NCBI RefSeq assembly: GCF_018613315.1
Contig: NZ_JAGGQL010000048.1
Span: forward strand, 1-37,873
Direction: 5' to 3'
Length of the DNA stretch: 37,873 bases
Origin: Bacillus sp. ISL-37
GTDB taxonomy: Bacteria; Bacillota; Bacilli; Bacillales; Cytobacillaceae
Positions within the stretch are counted from its first letter, which is position 1. Each line of letters begins with the position of its first letter. The translations under genes were made by a program, and so were the position numbers. A model generated the notes under the pieces. That model saw nothing but the letters and a program-made list of their open reading frames with translations, made no database searches and was not told the DNA's origin. This document shows positions 24,044-34,671 of this stretch, piece by piece.

Positions 24044-25147
24044 ATGGAAAACAGAAATAGAACGTTCCATGAAATGAATCTGTTCCAGGGCAATTGGGGA
24101 AAAAATTATGTGGATCCCAGGGGATCACAAAGTGAATCAGAGATGGAAAATGTTTTTGAGGAAATCGATAAAGATCTTGCCGAGAATGTCAATGAAAACA
24201 GATTGCGTCCCAAAGCAAAGAGTTCAGGCATACCATTGATCCTCGCTCCTCCTGTTATTAAAAGCGTTGAAGAAAAGCCTTCTGCATCAAAAAGACGATT
24301 TACAATAGATGAGGAAGCGGAAGAATCAAGTGATTCGATGGGAATAGTTGATGATGTGGGGGAACATTTAAAGGAAGAAATTCAGGGAGGCTTTGATGAA
24401 TCCTCTGATGAAAAAATGTATGAGGAGTCCAGTAGTTTCCTATATGAAGAGGAATCTGCCAATCAGTTATCAGCCATAGACGAGTCAGGTGATGAACCTC
24501 ATTATTATGAAAACCACGAGGAATCAGTTGATTTTCAATATGAATCATCTGAATCATCCTCCGAACCTATGAAATTGGCTACGGCGGCTTACAGTGGAAA
24601 AAATAATAGGATAGAAATGACGAAGGTGAGACTTCCTTTACACCTGGCAGATGTTGACCTCGAAATAGATATCTTTGATACATTCAGCCTCTCAAGGCAG
24701 ATTTCATCTGTTTCTAATGTAGAGTGCTCGCTTCAATCGATTGATGCTGAGGTTTTAGTCCCGTCAGCCAATTTATTCACAAAAGGAATACTTCTGATAA
24801 ACATTGATTATGTAAGTGCTGACAATGCAGGGACGATGCATTCACTTAAGATTCACATCCCATGGAAAAAAATCATTCCGGTAAAATGGATTCATAGGCC
24901 CGAACTATCTTCCAAAGACAGCAAGGAATACTTATTCACTTCAAGTCTTGGTATGGAAGAAGGGTATACACGCGAATATAGTGAGAGTTTAGTAGAAAAA
25001 GTGAATTACAGTCTATCGAGTTTGCATTGCGTATGGAATGAACAATTCATTCAAAACGACCGAGTGATGATTCAGGGTACGGCAAGGATGAAAATTGATC
25101 TATATCAAAAACAATGCCTGGATTTACAAAAGCTGCTTTCACTATAA
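24044..25147 (+). CDS. SPOCS-like domain protein with long acidic, serine-rich N-terminus (paralogue 3)
   Basis: 367 aa. Residues 1-185 are low-complexity and rich in Glu, Ser and Asp, with many ESS/DES clusters and no predicted fold. Residues of about 190-367 form the same domain as the neighbours in a more diverged form: TKVRLPLHLADVDLEIDIFD, LFTKGILLINIDYV, then MHSLKIHIPWKKIIPV. The acidic part could be a disordered, cation-binding or spacer region. No normal ribosome site precedes ATG 24044; the frame is closed by a stop at 24020 and there is no other start before it. It likely belongs to the spore surface cluster. Confidence 0.68.
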   Translation: MENRNRTFHEMNLFQGNWGKNYVDPRGSQSESEMENVFEEIDKDLAENVNENRLRPKAKSSGIPLILAPPVIKSVEEKPSASKRRFTIDEEAEESSDSMGIVDDVGEHLKEEIQGGFDESSDEKMYEESSSFLYEEESANQLSAIDESGDEPHYYENHEESVDFQYESSESSSEPMKLATAAYSGKNNRIEMTKVRLPLHLADVDLEIDIFDTFSLSRQISSVSNVECSLQSIDAEVLVPSANLFTKGILLINIDYVSADNAGTMHSLKIHIPWKKIIPVKWIHRPELSSKDSKEYLFTSSLGMEEGYTREYSESLVEKVNYSLSSLHCVWNEQFIQNDRVMIQGTARMKIDLYQKQCLDLQKLLSL

Positions 25148-25155
25148 GGAAAACA

Positions 25156-25177
25156 GGGTGCCTCATGTGAGACACCC
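25156..25177. terminator. Bidirectional terminator between convergent paralogues 3 and 4
   Basis: GGGTG-C-CTC (25156-25164) pairs with GAG-A-CACCC (25169-25177) with one mismatch and a tight ATGT loop. The T content after the stem is better on the minus strand (TGTTTTCC), which would end paralogue 4. Confidence 0.6.
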
Positions 25178-25187
25178 TTGATGCATG

Positions 25188-26003
25188 TTAACCCTCATGG
25201 CGTTTCATTAATTCTTTCATCCTGTCCTTCATGCTTTTTGGCTGAGGAGCCATCTTATAACCTGTGTCACAGGAAGAAGATGAGGATTCTTCTTCTTTGC
25301 CACCATAGCAATAGCCTAAGTTAACCTGCTGCTTTTGTAGCAATTTGAAGAATAAGCCAACTTCCATCTTTTCTGTGATTCGGCTAAATCGGCCCCAGTT
25401 GTCAAAATCCTTGTAAAGGTCAAGGTCATTGACAAAAGATGCAAGCAATTTGCATTCAACTGGTTCATTGTAGTATTCGTACGTATAGGCTCCTGAAGTA
25501 CAATTATCAGCACCGTGTCCTTTCTTATCAATGAACCTTCTTTCATACACAGTGTTCTTTTGGCTCAGGTGTTCATAGTCAGGGTAATTGTAGACTTTAA
25601 CAGCTTGACTGCAAGTAAAAGGCACATCGACACTGTAGTCCTTAAGAACTCCGCTGCATTGCTCTACATATTGGATATTCTTGTGGACAATACCGGTGAT
25701 ATACAGTTTAACCTTGTTATAGTCCATTGCTGAACGGATCGCCTTACATTGGGTCAGGGATACATTCCTGCGCATGTGTTTGATCTCACGTGCTGCAGTT
25801 GGAAGTTCGATGTCGCTTTCAACTTCTACCTGTAGCTCCACTTCTGCTAATGCAACATCAATGTCAGCGACTGGGTACTGAAGGTAGTTGCCATAAGGAT
25901 AGTAAGAATCATTATCGCAATCAACCCGAAGCGTTTTTGCTTCATCACATGAAAGCTGTGGCGGGCAGCCATGGTTAGAATTGCAACCTGTATTTCTCTT
26001 CAT
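25188..26003 (-). CDS. SPOCS-like/CsxC-like domain protein, probable spore surface protein (paralogue 4)
   Basis: 271 aa, on the opposite strand to paralogues 1-3. The shared domain is clear: DIDVALAEVELQVEVESDIELP, REIKHMRRNVSLTQCKAI, LYITGIVHKNIQYVEQC, YSVDVPFTCSQAV. It is rich in Cys (N-terminal NTGCNSNHGC and CDEAK) and Tyr, has a run of five serines near the end and a basic tail (KSMKDRMKELMKRHEG). Cys and Tyr richness is typical of cross-linked coat or exosporium proteins. AAAGGAGTG 8 nt before ATG 26003 is preferred over GTG 26012, which overlaps the ribosome site. I infer a spore surface role. Confidence 0.7.
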   Translation of the reverse strand: MKRNTGCNSNHGCPPQLSCDEAKTLRVDCDNDSYYPYGNYLQYPVADIDVALAEVELQVEVESDIELPTAAREIKHMRRNVSLTQCKAIRSAMDYNKVKLYITGIVHKNIQYVEQCSGVLKDYSVDVPFTCSQAVKVYNYPDYEHLSQKNTVYERRFIDKKGHGADNCTSGAYTYEYYNEPVECKLLASFVNDLDLYKDFDNWGRFSRITEKMEVGLFFKLLQKQQVNLGYCYGGKEEESSSSSCDTGYKMAPQPKSMKDRMKELMKRHEG

Positions 26004-26189
26004 ATCTTTCACTCCTTTTTTTTATAATCAAAAGCAGTAAGAAACAGTAAAGGACTGCTCCTTTCTTTTGACTTACTATTTTATATGCCAGTACAACGGT
26101 AAATGAATAGACGAATGATAGAGGGCAATCACATATTTTTTTCTTTGAAAGGAAAAGTTGAGAGTTTTAGGGACAAGTGCGGATTATTT

Positions 26190-26377
26190 TACATAGGCTG
26201 TTTTCGTAAAGATTGTTGTTAAAATCCTAAAGCCGATTTTAACGAATATAAGGCCATTTTGCAGTTCGGTATTAAGATTGCACGCTCTTTTCTCATAAGA
26301 AGCGTCAACTTTACGAAGGAATATAGGTAATTCAATCCAATTTTGTATTCAATAGCAACAAAGTTTGAGAAAAGAGC
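26190..26377. repeat. Highly structured intergenic element inside the spore gene cluster
   Basis: The 426-nt gap between paralogue 4 and the CotZ-type gene holds three perfect inverted repeats. GTTAAAATC (26218-26226) pairs with GATTTTAAC (26235-26243), loop 8 nt. TTCGTAAAG (26203-26211) pairs with CTTTACGAA (26309-26317). GCTCTTTTCTCA (26284-26295) pairs with TGAGAAAAGAGC (26366-26377). The second and third cross each other, so they cannot both form in a simple nested fold; alternative structures or a pseudoknot would be needed. It may be a mobile (MITE-like) or RNA element; parts resemble a sequence I recall from other Bacillaceae genomes. No ORF is supported here. Confidence 0.6.
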
Positions 26378-26390
26378 CTTTACATAAAGG

Positions 26391-26411
26391 AACCCCACAT
26401 AGAGCGGGGCT
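26391..26411 (-). terminator. Probable terminator of the CotZ-type gene
   Basis: On the minus strand AGCCCC and GGGGTT (plus-strand 26406-26411 and 26391-26396) pair around a 9-nt loop just after the stop. The T-tract is weak (CCTTTATG), so confidence is limited. Confidence 0.45.
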
Positions 26412-26429
26412 GTTGAGCTATTCGGAGAA

Positions 26430-27158
26430 TTAGCGTCCAGAGCATAATAGCTTCTTAGGGTCCATCTTCTTTGCTTTTACAGGTGGGAAGCAGGTAATCC
26501 CGACAAAATCTTTTAAATCGACTTCAAAGCATGCTCCAGTCCTGACGAATCCCTCAATTCCATGGTGTTTTCCTTCACATCGTTCTGGACAGAGCAACTC
26601 GAGGATCGCACAGCATTTGGAACCTTTCGTAAAATCAACTACACGAAAGAAAGTAGATTTAATGTCATAAAAGCAGCCATTAATTTTAACAACTCCTGTA
26701 CCCACGAAGGTCTCGCAGTCACCTTTGCTGCATCCGCATAATAACTTGAAAGGAATGGTATCGAAGTTTGACTGTTTACATTGATTAAGAAGTTCTTTGA
26801 TTGACCGATCACAGCTTACATCACAGCCGTGTTTTTTGCGGGTAACTTCATGCTGTGCATCATTGATATCCCTTACCTTTTTGCAAACGCAGCTTTGGGA
26901 ATGATTATCATAATGATTTTTTTTGCAGCCACAGTCATGAAAATCGTGATCCCTGTCTTTATGTTCATCTCTGTCCTTGCCATGACCCCAATCTTTATGA
27001 TCGTCCCAATCCTTGTGCTTATCTTTATGCTTCCGTTTCTCCCAATCCTTGTGGTCATCCCATTCCTTATGTTTCTCCATATCGCGATGCTTAGACTTTT
27101 CCTTCTTATGACCGTAATCATCGTCAGGTCGATGGTCATCTTTGTAATAATAATTCAT
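26430..27158 (-). CDS. CotY/CotZ (ExsY)-family spore coat protein with a charged repeat N-terminal extension
   Basis: 242 aa. The C-terminal part (about 88-242) is a CotY/CotZ/ExsY coat domain: SCVCKKVRDINDAQHEV, CDVSCDRSIKELL, FDTIPFKLLCGC, STFFRVVDF, CCAILELLCPE, and many Cys. These proteins self-assemble through disulphides into the outer coat or exosporium. The N-terminal 75 residues are made almost only of Lys, Asp, His, Arg and Trp, with repeats such as KDWDDHKDW and near-copies; this extension is not part of the CotY/CotZ that I know (148-162 aa). It may be a disordered, hydrophilic or metal-binding surface. GGAGAGG precedes the ATG. A CATATCCTG upstream is one base off a sigma-K -10. 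Confidence 0.85.
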   Translation of the reverse strand: MNYYYKDDHRPDDDYGHKKEKSKHRDMEKHKEWDDHKDWEKRKHKDKHKDWDDHKDWGHGKDRDEHKDRDHDFHDCGCKKNHYDNHSQSCVCKKVRDINDAQHEVTRKKHGCDVSCDRSIKELLNQCKQSNFDTIPFKLLCGCSKGDCETFVGTGVVKINGCFYDIKSTFFRVVDFTKGSKCCAILELLCPERCEGKHHGIEGFVRTGACFEVDLKDFVGITCFPPVKAKKMDPKKLLCSGR

Positions 27159-27353
27159 AAAAAGCGCCTCTCCTTTCTTATAGAGTGGTGATGTATTAAC
27201 AGGATATGGGGAAAAGCAGTGGTTTGTATGGGGATGTGACTATACAGACGAAATTCTTAATGAAATTTTGGGAAAACTGATAAAGAATATTTGCTATTTG
27301 CAAATTTACCATTCAATATAAATAGCAGCTTAATAAATATGGAGGCAATAAAA

Positions 27354-27938
27354 ATGTTAAAAAAACAGGTGGAGAAGTATATAACAACGCTGAAGGATCC
27401 AGTTGAATTACATACTGAAGAAAAAGAATATGCACAACGTCATGGACTGCTTCATGGAGTTGAAGTAAAAGAATTAGAATCAGATGTTCGTTTTGCTGAT
27501 GCTTATGTTGAAAGAGGCAACAAAGAAACTGAGGAGTTCCTAGGTGAAGAATCATTTGAGTTCCTGAATCAGCCAATTGGTTATTTTAAAGAGCGAAAAA
27601 ATGAATTCATGTATTTGGAATCCAAATGGTTTGATCTGATTAGCGTTGATGCCGTCAGTCTAGAAAAAGATGATGTGTTCGGAACATATGATGTCATGCT
27701 GGGACTTAAGGTTCAGAAGAAATATGAAGCTGTCATAAAAAAATACCTGGAGGAAAACCTCCATAGTGAAGGGGCTAGATATAATTTAATGTTCGATGCC
27801 AATGAAGGAGTATGGAACCTTAATTTCCCATTGAATGAGCTGGAAAGATTCAAAGAGGATTTTTCTGTTAGAGAAGCTTACACTTTAATATACGGTTTTC
27901 TTTTTAGGCTGGCAGAGTCAATTGAAAATAAGCAATAA
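27354..27938 (+). CDS. Unrecognised conserved-looking protein upstream of hutP
   Basis: 194 aa from ATG 27354, with GGAGG at 27341-27345 8 nt upstream; the ORF extends to 27291 without ribosome-site support. It is acidic and soluble, with a likely alpha/beta C-terminal half (GTYDVMLGLKVQKKYEAVIKKYL, then SEGARYNLMFDANEGVWNLNFPLNEL). I do not assign a function. Its own terminator (27941) and the strong hut promoter downstream make it a separate unit. Confidence 0.65.
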   Translation: MLKKQVEKYITTLKDPVELHTEEKEYAQRHGLLHGVEVKELESDVRFADAYVERGNKETEEFLGEESFEFLNQPIGYFKERKNEFMYLESKWFDLISVDAVSLEKDDVFGTYDVMLGLKVQKKYEAVIKKYLEENLHSEGARYNLMFDANEGVWNLNFPLNELERFKEDFSVREAYTLIYGFLFRLAESIENKQ

Positions 27939-27940
27939 GA

Positions 27941-27962
27941 AGCGCCTTTTGGGCGTTTTTCA
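27941..27962 (+). terminator. Short intrinsic terminator before the hut promoter
   Basis: AGCGCC (27941-27946) pairs with GGCGTT (27952-27957) around a tight loop, followed by TTTTTC. Confidence 0.7.
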
Positions 27963-28018
27963 ATGCTTTAACAAGTTATCATACTACTATATTAGAATAC
28001 TAAAATTTACCATATGTG

Positions 28019-28047
28019 TTGACAATGGCATGAAGGAAACATAAAAT
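28019..28047 (+). promoter_or_regulatory. Sigma-A promoter of the hut operon
   Basis: TTGACA (28019-28024), a 17-nt spacer and TAAAAT (28042-28047) form a near-consensus promoter about 50 nt before hutP. The strength fits an operon whose induction is controlled mainly by antitermination downstream. I see no clear CcpA site overlapping it. Confidence 0.8.
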
Positions 28048-28096
28048 TAATATAAGTTATTAGTCAATAGTTAAAATTCAGAAAACGGGGTTAGTC

Positions 28097-28531
28097 ATGA
28101 GCAAAATTGCGATTGGGAAAACAGCGGTCCTGCTTGCATCTTTTACAGAGGAAGAAATGGCTTTCTTTCAGGATACCTTAAAAGAAGTAAGCTATTGCCT
28201 TGGCAAAGTAGGATCGATGAACATGCAAAAAGTTATTTCCGCAGTGGAAACAGCTGCCAAACGCCATGGCCTCATACATCCCAATTTATACCGTGAAACC
28301 CATGCACTATACCATGCGATCATGGAAGGGATGGAGGGGGTCACGAGAGGTCATCTTTCCATTGGTGAAATGAGTCGCACTGTAGGTCTTCGCTTTGCCG
28401 TTGTCCGTGGAACACCTTTTACAGATGAAGATGAAGGAGAATGGATTGCTGTCGCTTTTTATGGAACGATTGGCGCTCCTGTAAAAGGGTCTGAACACGA
28501 AACGGTTGGTTTAGGAATCAATCATATATAA
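28097..28531 (+). CDS. hutP: HutP, L-histidine-dependent antiterminator of the hut operon
   Basis: 144 aa (B. subtilis HutP is 148-151). The characteristic body is present: [47 protein letters not shown] and [42 protein letters not shown]. HutP forms a hexamer that binds L-histidine and Mg2+, then binds XAG triplets in the leader and prevents terminator formation before hutH. Matching triplets and a 14-bp terminator lie directly downstream at 28546-28610, as in B. subtilis. It is the first gene of the operon. Confidence 0.95.
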   Translation: MSKIAIGKTAVLLASFTEEEMAFFQDTLKEVSYCLGKVGSMNMQKVISAVETAAKRHGLIHPNLYRETHALYHAIMEGMEGVTRGHLSIGEMSRTVGLRFAVVRGTPFTDEDEGEWIAVAFYGTIGAPVKGSEHETVGLGINHI

Positions 28532-28545
28532 AGTTGCATTGCCTA

Positions 28546-28610
28546 TAGTCCACTAGTCAGTAGGAGGCGATGATGGTTTAAGTATGCCATTGTCGTCTCC
28601 TTTTTATTTT
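28546..28610 (+). promoter_or_regulatory. HutP antiterminator/terminator between hutP and hutH
   Basis: GGAGGCGATGATGG (28563-28576) pairs with CCATTGTCGTCTCC (28587-28600) over 14 bp with three G-U pairs, followed by TTTTTATTTT: an intrinsic terminator. Just before and into its 5' arm lie XAG triplets, the form recognised by HutP: TAG at 28546, TAG at 28554, CAG at 28558 and TAG at 28561. HutP bound there with histidine should stop the terminator from forming and allow hutHUIG transcription. Confidence 0.85.
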
Positions 28611-28635
28611 ATCCACAGATTTGGAGGTTACGAGA

Positions 28636-30156
28636 ATGGTTGTTTTAACAGGTGCAACGTTAACTCTGGAGCAAATCAGGCAGGTTTGCTATCTCGACGA
28701 GGTAGTCGCTATCAGTCCCGATAGTATGAAGAAGGTTACTGAAAGCAGGGAAGCAGTAGAGAAAATCGTTGCCGACAAGCGTACGATTTATGGAATCAAT
28801 ACAGGATTCGGCAAGTTCAGTGATGTCATCATTAATGAACAGGATGTCAATGCATTGCAGCTAAACCTGATCAGGTCACATGCATGCGGCGTAGGAGAAC
28901 CATTTCCAGAGGTCGTTTCACGTGCCATGGTCTTACTCAGACTCAATGCGTTGATTAAAGGGTTTTCCGGGATCAGACCGGTAATCGCTGAGAGGCTTAA
29001 GGAATTGCTTAACCTGCAGATCCACCCGGTTGTCCCGCAGCAAGGCTCACTTGGCGCTTCGGGTGATTTAGCGCCACTATCGCATCTGGCCCTAGTACTG
29101 TTAGGTGAGGGCAAAGTTTTTTATGAGGGAAGGGTTTGTGCAACAGAAGAGGCATATAACAAAGAAGGTCTTGAGCCAATTGTATTACAGGCAAAAGAAG
29201 GCCTTGCCTTGATTAATGGAACCCAGGCAATGACGGCAATGGGTGTTGTCAACTGGATTGAAGCAAATGATCTGGCAAATCAATCAGAATGGATTGCAGC
29301 CCTTACAATGGAAGGTCTAGAAGGTGTCATTGATGCATTCCATCCCGCGATTCATGAAGCGCGCGGCTACCAGCAGCAAATGGATGTAGCGGAGCGCATG
29401 AGAAATTTACTGGCTGGCAGCACCCTGACGACTCGCCAGGGTGAAAAAAGGGTACAGGACGCTTATTCATTAAGATGTATTCCTCAGGTACATGGGGCCT
29501 CATGGCAAGCTCTTGATTATGTAAAAGAAAAGCTAGAGATCGAAATGAATGCAGCTACGGATAATCCGCTCATTTTTGACGGGGGAGAAACCGTCATTTC
29601 GGGAGGTAATTTCCACGGCCAGCCAATTGCAATCGCGATGGATTTTATGAAAATAGCTGTTGCTGAATTTGCCAGTATCTCTGAAAGAAGGATTGAAAGA
29701 CTGGTAAACCCACAATTAAATGATCTGCCCCCATTCTTAAGTCCACAACCTGGACTTCAATCTGGTGCGATGATCATGCAATACAGTGCTGCGTCACTAG
29801 TTTCTGAAAATAAGACTCTCGCTCATCCTGCAAGTGTGGATTCCATCCCATCCTCTGCCAATCAGGAGGATCATGTGAGCATGGGAACGATTGCTGCCCG
29901 ACATGCACACAGTATCATCCAGAACGTCAGACGTGTTCTGGCAATTGAATGTATATGTGCCCTTCAAGCAGTCCAATATCGTGGTGTAGAAAAAATGGCA
30001 CCTAAAACAAGGAGCTTCTATGAGGACGCAAGAAAAATAGTTCCATCTATTACTGAGGACCGCATTTTCTCTGAAGATATCGAAAGACTTGCAGAATGGC
30101 TAAAAAAAAATAGACGCCAGTGGACAGCTATAAAAAATCAGGAGAGCCTGGTTTAA
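28636..30156 (+). CDS. hutH: Histidine ammonia-lyase
   Basis: 506 aa. The MIO prosthetic group triad Ala-Ser-Gly lies at 141-143 in [17 protein letters not shown]. Other family blocks are [34 protein letters not shown] and a [15 protein letters not shown] stretch. It converts L-histidine to urocanate and ammonia, the first step of histidine degradation. GGAGGT at 28623-28628 supports ATG 28636 over the TTG at 28621. It is the first gene after the HutP-controlled terminator and 29 nt before hutU. Confidence 0.97.
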   Translation: MVVLTGATLTLEQIRQVCYLDEVVAISPDSMKKVTESREAVEKIVADKRTIYGINTGFGKFSDVIINEQDVNALQLNLIRSHACGVGEPFPEVVSRAMVLLRLNALIKGFSGIRPVIAERLKELLNLQIHPVVPQQGSLGASGDLAPLSHLALVLLGEGKVFYEGRVCATEEAYNKEGLEPIVLQAKEGLALINGTQAMTAMGVVNWIEANDLANQSEWIAALTMEGLEGVIDAFHPAIHEARGYQQQMDVAERMRNLLAGSTLTTRQGEKRVQDAYSLRCIPQVHGASWQALDYVKEKLEIEMNAATDNPLIFDGGETVISGGNFHGQPIAIAMDFMKIAVAEFASISERRIERLVNPQLNDLPPFLSPQPGLQSGAMIMQYSAASLVSENKTLAHPASVDSIPSSANQEDHVSMGTIAARHAHSIIQNVRRVLAIECICALQAVQYRGVEKMAPKTRSFYEDARKIVPSITEDRIFSEDIERLAEWLKKNRRQWTAIKNQESLV

Positions 30157-30185
30157 AAACTTAAAAATTGAGGAGTGTGGAAACA

Positions 30186-31847
30186 ATGGCAATCGAAGCA
30201 AAGCGAAATATTAAAGCAAAAAAGGGTCTTGAACTGGAATGTAAAGGCTGGGAGCAAGAAGCTGCGTTAAGAATGCTCTATAACAATCTTGATCCAGAGG
30301 TCGCTGAAAAGCCGGAGGATCTAGTTGTATACGGTGGAATTGGCAAAGCAGCACGGAACTGGGAGGCATTCGACGCAATTGTTGATACGCTGCGCAGGCT
30401 GGAAAATGATGAAACAATGCTCGTCCAGTCAGGCAAACCTGTGGCTGTATTCAAAACGCACAAGGCTGCACCAAGAGTGTTAATATCGAACTCCGTATTA
30501 GTTCCTAAATGGGCGAATTGGGACCATTTTCACGAACTCGATAAAAAAGGCTTGATGATGTACGGGCAAATGACTGCGGGGAGCTGGATTTACATTGGTT
30601 CTCAGGGAATCCTGCAGGGGACATATGAAACATTTGCCGAGGTTGCGAGACAGCACTTTGGAGGCACATTGAAAAATACTATTACGTTGACAGCTGGATT
30701 GGGAGGCATGGGTGGAGCGCAACCTCTCGCGGTCACGATGAACGATGGGGTGTGTATAGCAGTTGAGATCGATCCAGAACGGATCAAAAAGCGAATTGAT
30801 ACCCGATATTGCGACCGGATGACACATTCAATCGATGAAGCCATTGAGTGGGCAAAGGAAGCCAGGCATAAAGGAGAAGCCCTATCAATCGGTCTGGTTG
30901 GAAATGCAGCCGAAGTCCATCTTGAATTATTGTCCAGGAATTTTAAAGTTGATATTGTTACGGACCAGACATCTGCTCATGATCCGTTGAATGGATATAT
31001 TCCCGTTGGTCTTACTTTGGAAGAAGCAGCTAAACTTCGTGTGGAAAATCCTGAAGAGTATGTAAAGCAATCATCTTTCTCAATGGCTAAGCACGTCGCT
31101 TCCATGCTTGAATTCCAGCGGAGAGGCTCAATCACATTTGATTACGGCAATAACATTCGTCAGGTTGCCAAGGATCATGGGGAGGAGCATGCTTTCGATT
31201 TCCCTGGTTTTGTTCCTGCTTATATCAGGCCCCTGTTCTGTGAAGGAAAAGGACCATTCCGCTGGGCAGCTTTATCAGGAGACCCGGCTGATATCCACCG
31301 GACAGATGAACTGATCAAGGAACTTTTTCCGGAAAATGAAGCCCTTCAGCGCTGGATTGACATGGCCCAGGAAAAAGTGGAATTCCAGGGTCTGCCTTCA
31401 CGGATTTGCTGGCTAGGCTATGGTGAGCGAGTGAAAATGGGATTGGCAATCAATGAACTCGTTCGAAAAGGTGAATTGAAAGCGCCGATCGTAATTGGAC
31501 GCGACCATTTAGATAGTGGGTCAGTTGCCTCTCCAAATCGCGAAACAGAAGCAATGAAAGACGGCAGCGACGCAGTCGGTGACTGGGCGATCCTCAATGC
31601 ACTAGTCAACGTCGCAGCTGGTGGCTCCTGGATCTCTGTCCATCATGGCGGCGGAGTTGGCATGGGATATTCCCTTCACGCAGGGATGGTCGTAGTGGCA
31701 GATGGCACAGACCTTGCTGAAGAAAGACTTAGAAGAGTACTGACTACAGACCCAGGCATGGGAGTAGCCCGCCACGCAGATGCAGGCTATGATAAAGCCA
31801 TTGAAACAGCGAAAGAAAAAGGCGTCGACATCCCGATGCTCCCTTAA
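30186..31847 (+). CDS. hutU: Urocanate hydratase
   Basis: 553 aa, as in B. subtilis (552). Family features include [14 protein letters not shown] near the start, [20 protein letters not shown], an NAD-binding [20 protein letters not shown] stretch, [20 protein letters not shown] with the conserved active-site Cys, and [15 protein letters not shown]. It hydrates urocanate to 4-imidazolone-5-propionate using NAD+ as electrophile. AGGAG at 30171-30175 supports ATG 30186 rather than TTG 30168. A hairpin with a short T-tract lies in the 102-nt gap before hutI. Confidence 0.97.
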   Translation: MAIEAKRNIKAKKGLELECKGWEQEAALRMLYNNLDPEVAEKPEDLVVYGGIGKAARNWEAFDAIVDTLRRLENDETMLVQSGKPVAVFKTHKAAPRVLISNSVLVPKWANWDHFHELDKKGLMMYGQMTAGSWIYIGSQGILQGTYETFAEVARQHFGGTLKNTITLTAGLGGMGGAQPLAVTMNDGVCIAVEIDPERIKKRIDTRYCDRMTHSIDEAIEWAKEARHKGEALSIGLVGNAAEVHLELLSRNFKVDIVTDQTSAHDPLNGYIPVGLTLEEAAKLRVENPEEYVKQSSFSMAKHVASMLEFQRRGSITFDYGNNIRQVAKDHGEEHAFDFPGFVPAYIRPLFCEGKGPFRWAALSGDPADIHRTDELIKELFPENEALQRWIDMAQEKVEFQGLPSRICWLGYGERVKMGLAINELVRKGELKAPIVIGRDHLDSGSVASPNRETEAMKDGSDAVGDWAILNALVNVAAGGSWISVHHGGGVGMGYSLHAGMVVVADGTDLAEERLRRVLTTDPGMGVARHADAGYDKAIETAKEKGVDIPMLP

Positions 31848-31858
31848 AATGTAAAGAG

Positions 31859-31898
31859 ACGGTGTTTGGACTGATAGAGACCAAACATGGCCCGTTTT
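31859..31898 (+). terminator. Terminator-like hairpin within the hut operon
   Basis: TGTTTGG (31863-31869) pairs with CCAAACA (31881-31887), and ACGG (31859-31862) with CCGT (31892-31895), giving a stem with one side bulge, followed by TTTT. It lies between hutU and hutI. It may cause partial termination or mRNA processing that lowers hutIG expression; the role is inferred. Confidence 0.45.
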
Positions 31899-31910
31899 GC
31901 AACAATTTAA

Positions 31911-34140
<2,230 letters not shown>

Positions 34141-34155
34141 CACTCAATTTTAAAT

Positions 34156-34195
34156 GCCTGCAGACATTCTTGTCTGCAGGCTGAACTTTTTTAGG
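34156..34195 (+). terminator. Intrinsic terminator of the hut operon
   Basis: GCCTGCAGACA (34156-34166) and TGTCTGCAGGC (34171-34181) form a perfect 11-bp stem with a TTCT loop, followed by TGAACTTTTTT. Confidence 0.95.
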
Positions 34196-34211
34196 TGTAA
34201 ACTCTAGAATA

Positions 34212-34643
34212 TTATCCTATATCTAGCTTCGCTACCAGGGTAACCAGAATTTGAAGGAGCGCCTGGATATTCACAGCGACATCAGTATCTGTTGTTTTGA
34301 CTTCTACATGTTTTGAACCTTCAATAATTGTTTTTTGCGTATTTCGCTGCTTCGTTTTGATTACTTGTTTGATTTCGTTGACAACGGCATTGCCTTTATT
34401 AGTATCCCCAATCGCAATGCTGATGACTGCAGCAATTGCGGCCTGAAGACCAAGTTGCAGGGAGATAGCCGCCTGAGTATCAGTTGTATGAACATCGATG
34501 CATTCTGAATCCTTGATGATAATCCATTCGAAAGACTGTTGCTTTGTGACCAGCTTTTGATCAGCTTCCTGTGTCACATCAGCCTCATTTCCTTTTCCAG
34601 TATCACAATGATCCAACGCTCTCCACTTTTTTTCTTTGCTCAT
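34212..34643 (-). CDS. CotX-family spore coat protein (copy 2)
   Basis: 143 aa from ATG 34643 (AGAGGTG about 6 nt upstream); the 29 extra residues of the longer ORF have no ribosome site and overlap the next gene. The protein carries the CotX-type repeat twice: VHTTDTQAAISLQLGLQAAI and then VKTTDTDVAVNIQALLQILV, each preceded by an I-x-x-S short strand. Hydrophobic helices in these repeats are typical of insoluble-fraction coat proteins (CotV/CotX). It lies 28 nt after its paralogue, so they are co-transcribed. It is convergent with hutG. Confidence 0.85.
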   Translation of the reverse strand: MSKEKKWRALDHCDTGKGNEADVTQEADQKLVTKQQSFEWIIIKDSECIDVHTTDTQAAISLQLGLQAAIAAVISIAIGDTNKGNAVVNEIKQVIKTKQRNTQKTIIEGSKHVEVKTTDTDVAVNIQALLQILVTLVAKLDIG

Positions 34644-34671
34644 CCTTTTCACCTCTTTCAAGATTAATAGA

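Noticed and set aside
26003-26110. Sigma-K promoter of paralogue 4
   Set aside because: CATATAAAA on the minus strand is near the -10 form but has no AC at suitable spacing.
26829-27191. 120-aa hydrophobic plus-strand ORF opposite the CotZ-type gene
   Set aside because: It is the mirror of the Lys/Asp/His repeat codons, which read as Ile/Phe/Met/Val on the other strand; no ribosome site.
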